DNA of 64,000 nt from Streptomyces aidingensis. Its GTDB lineage: Bacteria > Actinomycetota > Actinomycetes > Streptomycetales > Streptomycetaceae. Below are positions 57,711-64,000 of the stretch, piece after piece; position 1 is the stretch's first letter; each line of letters starts with the position of its first letter. The notes beneath the pieces are model-generated. The model was not told the DNA's origin. It searched no databases and worked only from the letters and a program-made list of their open reading frames with translations. The stretch covers positions 727,276-791,275 of the forward strand of contig NZ_FOLM01000001.1 of the NCBI RefSeq assembly GCF_900112355.1, written 5' to 3'. Made by a program: the position numbers and the translations under genes.

Positions 57711-58949
57711 TCAGAAGCCGTGCGGCAGCCAGGGCGCCACGGGGGCGGTGAAGGCCGCGGAGACGGCGTCCAGCGCGCCCGGCCGCAGCTCGGTGACGCG
57801 TCCGGCCCGGCCCAGGGCCGCCAGGCCCACCCCGCCCAGATAGGCCGAGCCCAGCTCCCGGACGGACAGCCGCAGCTCCGCCGCGTCCGCGGTGCGCTCG
57901 CAGCGCGCGCCCGAGGCGTCCCCGGACAGCCGCCAGCGTCCTTCGTTCCAGGGGCAGAACGGGTCCGCCACCTCCAGCACGGTGTCCACCCCGCCCGGGT
58001 AGCGGCGGGCGGCCAGGGCCGCGCCCACGTCCACCGGCCGCAGATACAGGTCGTCCCGCACCTGCACCCGGCACACCCGGATGTCGGAGACCAGGTACTG
58101 CCAGGGGTCGTCCACCGGGCGGCGCCGCATGGTCACCCCGGTGGAGAGGTCTATCGACAGCAGATACCGCCACAGCGCCGCGTACGCCGCGTGGTCGTCC
58201 GCCTCCAGGGAGAACAGCGACACCCTGAACGCCGCCGTGCCGCCCGGCCCCTCGGTGTGCTCCCGCACCGAGTAGCGGGCATAGCCGACCGCCTCCCCGT
58301 CCCGCTCGGCCAGCACGCAGTGGCGTGCCGAGCCGCCGTCCCGCTCGCTCTCCGGGTCCAGCGTCTCCGTCTTCTCCCAGCCGGGGGCGCGGGCCGGCAT
58401 CCCGGGGCGGCGCGCCACCTGCCGGGCGTACACCGCCTCGGTCAGCGGCAGCGCCTCCTCGGAGGGCACCAGCCGCAGCGTCACCCCCTCGGTGCCCGGC
58501 GGCAGGTCCAGTGTCACCACCCGGCCGGGTATTTCGGCCAGCAGCCGCCAGGTGGCCACCCCGTAGCCGAACCGGCCGTAGATGGCCGGCTCGGAGGCGG
58601 TCAGCACCGCCAGCGGCTCCCGGCCGGCGGCCCGCACATCCTCCAGATGGCGGCGCATCATCCGGGTGAGGAGTCCCTGCCGCCGGTGCGTGGGCAGCAC
58701 CCCCACCATGGTCAGCGCGGCGGCCGGCACCACCGCCCCGCCCGGCACGGAGACCCCGAAGGAGAAGGCGCTCAGCGTGCCGGTGTACTGCTTGCCGTCC
58801 CACACGCCCAGCGAGCGCTCCGGCTCGGTCAGCTCCCGCCACAGCGCACGTTCCTCAGGCGCCTCCGTGATCCCGCCGAAGGCGGTCTCCAACGTGGCGT
58901 ACCACTCATTCCAATCGGCCGGATCGGGCACCCGCAGCTCGCTCGTCAT
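57711..58949 (-). CDS. eis: Eis-type N-acetyltransferase
   Basis: The 412-residue protein starts at ATG 58949. It has the three-part Eis layout: an N-terminal GNAT domain with VGVLPTHRRQGLLTRMMRRHLEDV (acetyl-CoA loop), a central second GNAT-like domain, and a C-terminal SCP2-like sterol-carrier domain (RLSVRELGSAYLGGVGLAALGRAGRV), ending in PWLPHGF. Eis enzymes acetylate aminoglycosides and other amines at several positions, and their expression can give resistance. It is convergent to the Fpg/Nei gene and divergent from the SpoIIE-type phosphatase. Confidence 0.93.
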   Translation of the reverse strand: MTSELRVPDPADWNEWYATLETAFGGITEAPEERALWRELTEPERSLGVWDGKQYTGTLSAFSFGVSVPGGAVVPAAALTMVGVLPTHRRQGLLTRMMRRHLEDVRAAGREPLAVLTASEPAIYGRFGYGVATWRLLAEIPGRVVTLDLPPGTEGVTLRLVPSEEALPLTEAVYARQVARRPGMPARAPGWEKTETLDPESERDGGSARHCVLAERDGEAVGYARYSVREHTEGPGGTAAFRVSLFSLEADDHAAYAALWRYLLSIDLSTGVTMRRRPVDDPWQYLVSDIRVCRVQVRDDLYLRPVDVGAALAARRYPGGVDTVLEVADPFCPWNEGRWRLSGDASGARCERTADAAELRLSVRELGSAYLGGVGLAALGRAGRVTELRPGALDAVSAAFTAPVAPWLPHGF

Positions 58950-59041
58950 GCGACCATCGTGAACAACTGACCGGTCACCCCGCGAACGGATTTTCCGTGG
59001 GGCCGGACCTCGTAATACTTCAACGCGCAACCGGGCGGGAA

Positions 59042-59070
59042 TCGACGTGCCGCCGAACGGTGGATAGGGT
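59042..59070 (+). promoter_or_regulatory. Promoter of the SpoIIE-type phosphatase gene, probably leaderless
   Basis: tcgacg (59042-59047) and tagggt (59065-59070) are exactly 17 bp apart, and the ATG follows only 8 bp after the -10 element; no SD is present. Confidence 0.55.
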
Positions 59071-59078
59071 CGCAAGAC

Positions 59079-60227
59079 ATGGCAGGCGGCGGCAGGAAAA
59101 CTCCCAGGACCCGGACATTGCGCGCGCATCGGGCGCTGCACCGGGTCCGCGTCGGAGTGCGCCGGTCGGCGGTCGACTACTTCCGCGGCGAGGGCTCCGA
59201 CTGGGCCCCGCTCGTGGTGCTGCTGCTCACCGTGCCGCTGCTGGCCATGGGCACGCTGCGGGTTCCGGAGTGGTGCCCGCCGGCCGCGCTGGCCCTGCCG
59301 CTGGTCATCGGCGGTCTGGTGCTGCGCCCGGCCAGCCTGCTGGCCCTGTACGCGGGCACCGCCCTGGCGCTGATCGTGGAGACGGCGCTGATCGATCCGG
59401 AGCCGGGCGCCGAGCCGGTTACCCCGGGGACGATTCTGCTGGTGGCGGCGGTGGCGCTGGTCGGTCTGCTGGTGGCGCAGTTCCGCAGCCGGGTGGGGGT
59501 GCCCTGGCGGCGCGGCGGCACCATGCTGTTCGACCTGCGGGAGCGCATCAGGGCGCAGAGCGCGCTGCCGGCGCTGCCGCGCGGCTGGCACCGCGAGATG
59601 TCGCTGCGGCCGGCCGGCGGGCAGTCCTTCTCCGGGGACTTCGTGGTGGCCGCGCGCACCGGGCCGGGCGGCCGGGTGCTGGAGGTGGTGCTCACCGACG
59701 TCTCCGGCAAGGGCATGGACGCGGCCTCCCGCTCGCTGCTGCTCTCCGGGGCGTTCGGCGGCCTGCTGGGCTCCCTCCCGCCGCACGGCTTCCTGCCCGC
59801 GGCCAACGGCTATCTGCTGCGGCAGCGCTGGGACGAGGGCTTCGCCACCTCCGTGCATCTGGTGCTGGACCTGGAGACCGGCGAGTTCGAGCTGTTCTCG
59901 GCCGGGCATCTGCCGGGCGTGCAGCTCTGCGCCAACAGCGGCAAGTGGAAGCAGGTGGCCGCCGAGGGGCCGCTGCTGGGCGTCTGGGAGGGCGCCGAGT
60001 TCCTGCCGTCCGGCGGGCGGCTGCGCCGCGGCGATGTGCTGATGCTGTTCACCGACGGCCTGGTGGAGCGCTCCGGCCGGGATCTGGAGGAGGGCATCGA
60101 CCGCCTGATCGGGGAGGCCGAGCGCTATGTCGCCACCGGCTTCCGGGGCGCGTCCTGGCACCTCATCGAGTCCGTGGCCCGCGATGTCAACGACGACCGC
60201 GCCCTGGTGGTCATCACCCGCGACTGA
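59079..60227 (+). CDS. Membrane SpoIIE/RsbU-type PP2C phosphatase
   Basis: The 382-residue protein starts at ATG 59079. A basic N-terminus and three to four membrane segments (about 47-135) precede a SpoIIE-type phosphatase domain (about 165-380): GGQSFSGDFVVAART, VLTDVSGKGMDAASRSLLL (metal-binding DxSGKG), ELFSAGHLPGV, GDVLMLFTDGLVERS and NDDRALVVITR. Such proteins dephosphorylate anti-sigma antagonist proteins and thereby activate alternative sigma factors. No anti-sigma factor or antagonist gene is nearby, which is common in streptomycetes. Confidence 0.93.
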   Translation: MAGGGRKTPRTRTLRAHRALHRVRVGVRRSAVDYFRGEGSDWAPLVVLLLTVPLLAMGTLRVPEWCPPAALALPLVIGGLVLRPASLLALYAGTALALIVETALIDPEPGAEPVTPGTILLVAAVALVGLLVAQFRSRVGVPWRRGGTMLFDLRERIRAQSALPALPRGWHREMSLRPAGGQSFSGDFVVAARTGPGGRVLEVVLTDVSGKGMDAASRSLLLSGAFGGLLGSLPPHGFLPAANGYLLRQRWDEGFATSVHLVLDLETGEFELFSAGHLPGVQLCANSGKWKQVAAEGPLLGVWEGAEFLPSGGRLRRGDVLMLFTDGLVERSGRDLEEGIDRLIGEAERYVATGFRGASWHLIESVARDVNDDRALVVITRD

Positions 60228-60393
60228 GCCGCCGCCGCGCGCCCGGCGCCGCACCGGGGGCCGCGCCGGGGCCGCGCCGGCCGACTTGACATACCCCGTT
60301 CGAGCGCGTGGTCACCCGGCGGCCCGACCCTGTGTACTGCCGGTGTCTGTGCCCGGCCGCCGCCGCCGGCGGGCCGCCATCGAGGAGCAACGC

Positions 60394-60864
60394 GTGGAGA
60401 CTGCTGTGGAGCCGACGAACTCCCCTGCCCGGACCGATCCGCGGCCCGGCCGCGGCGGCCGGGAGGTCCGCGGCCCGGTGATCGTCCTGGTCAGCAGAGT
60501 GCTCGCCGTTCTCGCCCTGGCCGTCACCCTGCTCCAGGCCGCCCTGGCGGGCCTGTTCGTCACCGGGGATGTGGAGATGCTGGACCGGCACCGGCTGGGC
60601 GGCACCGTGCTGAGCGTGCTGGTGCTGGCCCAGTTGCTGACCGCGGTGCTGCTGTGGCGCCGCAACCGCCGGCTGCGCTGGCCCATGGCGGCCATCCTGG
60701 CCGTGGTGCTGCTGACCGCCCTGGTGCAGTCGCTGGGCGACCGGCGGCTGCTCGGCTGGCACATGCCGATCGGGATGGCGATCTGCGCCGCCGAGGCCGC
60801 CCTGGTCTGCTGGGCCTTCCTGCTCCGTCCCGCCCGCCACGACGACGCCGGGGAGGCGCGGTGA
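60394..60864 (+). CDS. Four-span membrane protein coupled to a multicopper oxidase
   Basis: The 156-residue protein starts at GTG 60394, 6 nt after gaggag. Three to four hydrophobic segments (about 30-58, 70-92, 100-118, 125-148) fill most of the protein, with a charged N-terminus and a His/Asp-rich tail. No family is recognised. The stop overlaps the oxidase start (GTGA, 60861-60864), so the two are made together. The protein may anchor or feed electrons to the oxidase, or handle copper. A near-consensus ttgaca (60286-60291) lies upstream. Confidence 0.8.
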   Translation: METAVEPTNSPARTDPRPGRGGREVRGPVIVLVSRVLAVLALAVTLLQAALAGLFVTGDVEMLDRHRLGGTVLSVLVLAQLLTAVLLWRRNRRLRWPMAAILAVVLLTALVQSLGDRRLLGWHMPIGMAICAAEAALVCWAFLLRPARHDDAGEAR

Positions 60865-62483
60865 CCACCGGCCCGTACCGTCCCAGCCGCCGCCGGGTGC
60901 TGGCCCTGGCCACCGGTACCGCCCTGCTGGTCTCCGGGGCCGCGGCCTGCCGTGAGCTGACCGCCGAGACCACCGGAAAGGTGCTGACCAGCCGGGCCCC
61001 GCTGCCCGAGCCGTTCCAGGTGCCGCTGCCCGTGCCGCCGGCCGCCCGCCCGGCCGGGCAGGCCGACGGCGCCGATGTGTACGAGGTGGAGCAGCGCGCC
61101 GCCGAGCTGGCGATTCTGCCCGGGCTGACGACCACGGTGTGGGGCTATGACGGGATCTTCCCCGGGCCCACCTTCACCGCCCGGGCCGGCCGCGAGGTGC
61201 GGGTGCGGGTGCGGAACCGGCTGCCGGTGCCCACCTCCACCCATCTGCACGGCGGCGTGACGCCGCCGGACTCCGACGGGCACTCCACCGATCTGGTGCT
61301 GCCGCCCGGCTGGGACGTCTCCCGCGGCAACGGCGAGGGCGGCGGGCACGGCGCCCATGGCGGGCACGGCGGTCATGGCGATATGTCGCTGTGGCGGTTC
61401 CATGAGCAGGAGCGGGTCTACACCTATCCGCTGCGGCAGCGCGCCGCCACCCTCTGGTACCACGACCACCGGATGGACTTCAGCGCCCCGCAGGTGTGGC
61501 GCGGCCTGGCCGGGTTCTTCCTGGTGGGGGACGAGGAGGAGGACGCCCTCCCGCTGCCGCGCGGCGAGCGGGACATCCCGCTGATGCTGTGCGACCGCGC
61601 CTTCGAGGAGGACGGCTCGTTCCGCTACCCGTCCCTGGACCCCTCCCTCACCGGGGAGCCCGGCGTCGAGGGCGACTACCACAACGGCGTGCTGGGCGAT
61701 GTGCAGCTGGTCAACGGCGCCCCCTGGCCGGTGCTGGAGACGGCCGCGGCCCGCTACCGGTTCCGGCTGCTGAACGCCGCCAACGCCCGCCGCTACACCC
61801 TGGCCCTTCAGGACGCGGACGGCCGGCGGGTGCCCGGCGCGCTGGTCCAGATCGGCAGCGACGGCGGCCTGCTGGCCGGCCCGGTCGCCCACGACACCCT
61901 CACCCTGGCCCCGGGCGAGCGCTACGACGTGGTGATCGACTTCTCCGCGCTGGACAAGAACGCCGGCGGGACCGAACTGACCCTGGTGAACACCCTGGGC
62001 GAGGGCGGCATGCGCCAGGTGATGCGGTTCCGGGTGACCCGCCGGGAGCCGGACGACTCGCGGGTGCCGGAGACGCTCTCCGCGCCGGAACGGCTGCGCC
62101 GCGGCGAGGCCGTCGCCACACGGTCGTTCGACTTCCGCCTCACCCATGAGGACGGCCACCAGAAGTGGACCGTCAACGGCAGGCCGTACCGGGTGGGCGA
62201 CATCTGGGCCCGGCCCGCCCTGGACACCGTGGAGCTGTGGACGTTCAGCAGCGACTTCCACCATCCGGTCCATACCCATCTGGCCCACTTCCAGGTGGTG
62301 TCCCGCAACGGCCGGGCGCCCGGCCCGGCCGACGGCGGCTGGAAGGACACGGTGGACGTGCGGCCGTACGAGGTGGTGGAGGCGCTGGTCAAGTTCAGCG
62401 GCTACCGCGGCCGGTACATGATGCACTGCCACAACCTGGAGCACGAGGACATGGCGATGATGGCGGACTTCGAGATCGTCTGA
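60861..62483 (+). CDS. Tat-exported multicopper oxidase (CotA/bilirubin-oxidase type)
   Basis: The 540-residue protein starts at GTG 60861, overlapping the upstream stop. SRRRVLALATGTALLVSGAAAC is a Tat signal with a twin-arginine and a possible lipobox Cys. The four copper motifs are all present: THLHGGV, LWYHDHRMDF, HHPVHTHLAHFQV and MMHCHNLEHEDMAMM; the last ends in the Met ligand of type 1 copper. A His/Gly-rich insert, GGGHGAHGGHGGHGDM, precedes the second motif. Such oxidases oxidise phenols, Cu(I) or bilirubin outside the cell. The small TatA-like gene at 2992 could contribute to export. Confidence 0.95.
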   Translation: MTTGPYRPSRRRVLALATGTALLVSGAAACRELTAETTGKVLTSRAPLPEPFQVPLPVPPAARPAGQADGADVYEVEQRAAELAILPGLTTTVWGYDGIFPGPTFTARAGREVRVRVRNRLPVPTSTHLHGGVTPPDSDGHSTDLVLPPGWDVSRGNGEGGGHGAHGGHGGHGDMSLWRFHEQERVYTYPLRQRAATLWYHDHRMDFSAPQVWRGLAGFFLVGDEEEDALPLPRGERDIPLMLCDRAFEEDGSFRYPSLDPSLTGEPGVEGDYHNGVLGDVQLVNGAPWPVLETAAARYRFRLLNAANARRYTLALQDADGRRVPGALVQIGSDGGLLAGPVAHDTLTLAPGERYDVVIDFSALDKNAGGTELTLVNTLGEGGMRQVMRFRVTRREPDDSRVPETLSAPERLRRGEAVATRSFDFRLTHEDGHQKWTVNGRPYRVGDIWARPALDTVELWTFSSDFHHPVHTHLAHFQVVSRNGRAPGPADGGWKDTVDVRPYEVVEALVKFSGYRGRYMMHCHNLEHEDMAMMADFEIV

Positions 62484-62560
62484 GGCCGCCGGGACCTCCG
62501 GGGCCTTTGGGGTCTTCGGGACTTCCGGGGCCCCGGGGGGACCGGGGGACCTGAGAGGCT

Positions 62561-62599
62561 CCCGGCCCGGCCGGGTCCGGCCCTGCCGGCCGGGCCGGG
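62561..62599. terminator. Bidirectional terminator after the oxidase
   Basis: cccggcccggccgg (62561-62574) and ccggccgggccggg (62586-62599) form a perfect 14-bp stem with an 11-nt loop between the convergent oxidase and monooxygenase genes. The 77 bp before it are a slipped purine/pyrimidine repeat. Confidence 0.75.
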
Positions 62600-62600
62600 T

Positions 62601-63659
62601 TCAGCCGTGCCGGGCCGCGTACATCCGCAACGCCTGCGGGAAGTCGGCCGCGTCGCAGTCCAGCAGATCGCCCAGCAGCAGCGCGTCCTCCAGCGCCCGG
62701 GAGGTGCCGGGGCAGGGGAAGGGCAGCTCCGTGGAGCGGGCCGTGCCGCCGGTCAGCGCCACCCGGCCGGACCAGCACCGGCCGTCCGGCCCGGCCTCCG
62801 GCCCGGGGTCGCAGGGCACCCAGGCGGTCCAGCGCCGCGCCAGGCCCAGCAGGGCCCTGGCCGGTTCCGGGGCGCCGGACAGCTCCCGCAGCACCCGGTC
62901 CGGCGCCACCGGAGCGCCCAGCGCCGGTGCCGGGCCGCCGTCCTCCGGTGCGGTGCTGCGGACCGCGGTGAGCGCCAGCCGGCGCTCGCTCACCGGGCAG
63001 GAGGACAGCCCCCAGCCGGGCGCGGACCACAGCGTCACCGCGCCGGAGCGGGCCTCCTCCGGCGCCCGCTCGGGCAGCCGGTCCAGATCCACCTCGGTCT
63101 GGTACAGCGTCCAGGGCGCGGCCGGGTCACCGCCGCCGGAGAGCTGCCGGCGGACCGGGGAGCAGGTCCCCTCGGCACCGATCAGGGCGTCGGCCTCCAG
63201 CCGTCCGCCGCCGGCGAGCCGGATGAACACCCGGTGCTCGTCCTGGGCGAAGCCGGCCACGGCGGAGCCGGGCCGGAACCGCACCAGCGGGCTGGCCGCG
63301 CAGGCCTCGCGCAGCGGCCGGTAGAGGGCGGCCCAGGGCGCGGCGGCGTACGGGGTGCCGAACCAGTCCAGGTAGGCGTCGCCGAGGCGGGAGGCGGCCA
63401 GCCGCCGCCCGGTGGTGCCGTCGTGCACGCGCAGCCCGTCCAGCGGGACCAGGCGCTCGCGCAGCGCCTCGCCGACGCCGAGGTGGTGCAGGGCGCGCAG
63501 CGCGCCGGGGGTGAGCTGAAGGCCGACGCCGGTCCGGTCGGGCGGCACGTCCGGTTCCAGGACCAGCACCCGGTGCCGCTGCCGGGAGATGCTCAGCGCC
63601 GCCGCCAGGGCGCCGATGCCGCCGCCGGAGACCACGACATCGGCCATGGGAACGGTCAT
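62601..63659 (-). CDS. Degenerate FAD-dependent monooxygenase-like protein
   Basis: The 352-residue protein starts at ATG 63659; ATG 63647 (MADVVV) is possible. It has the flavin hydroxylase fold: the GxGxxG motif in VVSGGGIGALAAALSISRQRHRV, a long substrate domain, and the final PCPGTSRALEDALLLGDLL helix. The usual GD motif that contacts FAD ribityl (normally GDAAH) is replaced by TGGTAR, and the DG motif is not obvious, so FAD binding or activity is doubtful. It could be a degenerate hydroxylase or a pseudogene in the making. Confidence 0.85.
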   Translation of the reverse strand: MTVPMADVVVSGGGIGALAAALSISRQRHRVLVLEPDVPPDRTGVGLQLTPGALRALHHLGVGEALRERLVPLDGLRVHDGTTGRRLAASRLGDAYLDWFGTPYAAAPWAALYRPLREACAASPLVRFRPGSAVAGFAQDEHRVFIRLAGGGRLEADALIGAEGTCSPVRRQLSGGGDPAAPWTLYQTEVDLDRLPERAPEEARSGAVTLWSAPGWGLSSCPVSERRLALTAVRSTAPEDGGPAPALGAPVAPDRVLRELSGAPEPARALLGLARRWTAWVPCDPGPEAGPDGRCWSGRVALTGGTARSTELPFPCPGTSRALEDALLLGDLLDCDAADFPQALRMYAARHG

Positions 63660-63952
63660 GGCCGGTGGTCTGGGTGCGTCGGCGTCGTCGGCGGTGGCGG
63701 CGACGGTGGCGGCGGGGCGGCGGCGGGCGTGCCGGCCAGGGGTAAACAGGTCAGCATCAACACCTCCGCGTCACGGGCGGGCCCGTGGCAGACGCGGCTC
63801 GTCGGGACAGTCTCGGGTCGGTCTCACGGCGGGCGCGGCGGGGCGCGCGCGGCCGTGCGGGTGCGGAAGGCGGGCCGGCATACCGGCGGGCTCGGGGGAT
63901 GGCTCCGTCGGTACGCCGGCCCGCGGCCGGTGTCGCCCGTGCGGCGCGGGGT

Positions 63953-64000
63953 TCAGACCCAGCGCGGGGTGCGGGCGTAGCGAGGCTTGAAGACCCGGCG
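63953..64000 (-). CDS. C-terminal end of an unidentified gene
   Basis: The last 16 codons of an open frame (RRVFKPRYARTPRWV then stop) run off the window. The sequence looks like a natural C-terminus, but its gene is not visible and its function cannot be inferred. The 293 bp between it and the monooxygenase start hold no convincing gene. Confidence 0.4.
   Translation of the reverse strand, partial: RRVFKPRYARTPRWV

Noticed and set aside
58069..58275. Short plus-strand frames opposite the eis-like gene
   Set aside because: They are antisense shadows without SD; the minus-strand Eis frame is continuous and full length.

Overview
The window is very GC-rich, uses GTG, TTG and ATG starts freely, has strong third-position G/C bias and carries rare in-frame TTA codons in only three of the predicted genes. 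With its gene content (EttA next to a thioesterase and a group II truncated globin, a PknG-type kinase locus, MalQ, two aminopeptidase N genes, RpiB next to a Fpg/Nei glycosylase, XRE-DUF5753/DUF397 genes, a sortase substrate ending in LAETG) this points to the core chromosome of a Streptomyces or close relative. From memory, the gene order resembles the SCO2620-SCO2690 part of the S. coelicolor chromosome; this could not be checked here. No rRNA, tRNA, CRISPR array, integrase or intact insertion sequence was recognised.

Layout. 1-4.0 kb: the tail of a membrane-anchored protein (probably a GTPase), a cell-wall anchored thioester-domain adhesin, two small membrane proteins (one TatA-like) and a DedA protein. 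4.1-7.5 kb: ettA, a hot-dog thioesterase, a conserved unknown and a truncated globin. 7.6-12.7 kb: a PKD-domain lipoprotein, a membrane acyltransferase with a TTA codon, and a two-gene ABC exporter. 12.8-23.8 kb: an 11-kb minus-strand signalling operon running from a four-helix membrane sensor (GlnX-like) through a periplasmic amino-acid-binding protein (GlnH-like), a coiled-coil protein, a PknG-type Ser/Thr kinase, a PP2C phosphatase and a VWA protein to an FHA protein. Sensor, writer, eraser and phospho-reader are all encoded together, which makes it the most interesting system in the window.

24-37.9 kb: a GNAT acetyltransferase, an HNH nuclease, malQ with a TTA codon and its small partner, two small membrane/secreted proteins, pepN, a solute-binding/VWA fusion with a coiled-coil membrane partner, an alditol-oxidase-like flavoenzyme and a TauE/SafE permease. 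38-41.6 kb (minus strand): a DUF4956 - VTC - CotH operon, predicted to act at the cell surface in polyphosphate or phosphotransfer chemistry. 42-47 kb: a patchy accessory stretch with a TTA-containing secreted protein, small unknown genes, an XRE-DUF5753 regulator, a DUF6879 protein, a DUF397 protein and the broken tail of a second DUF5753 gene.

47-64 kb: a large secreted subtilase, a nuclease-like orphan, a second pepN, a mycothiol-nitroreductase-like protein, bioY preceded by two identical-geometry dyads, rpiB, a Fpg/Nei glycosylase, an Eis-type acetyltransferase, a membrane SpoIIE-type phosphatase, a membrane protein overlapping a Tat-exported multicopper oxidase, and a degenerate flavin monooxygenase. 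Strong hairpins close most convergent gene pairs, and several genes look leaderless.
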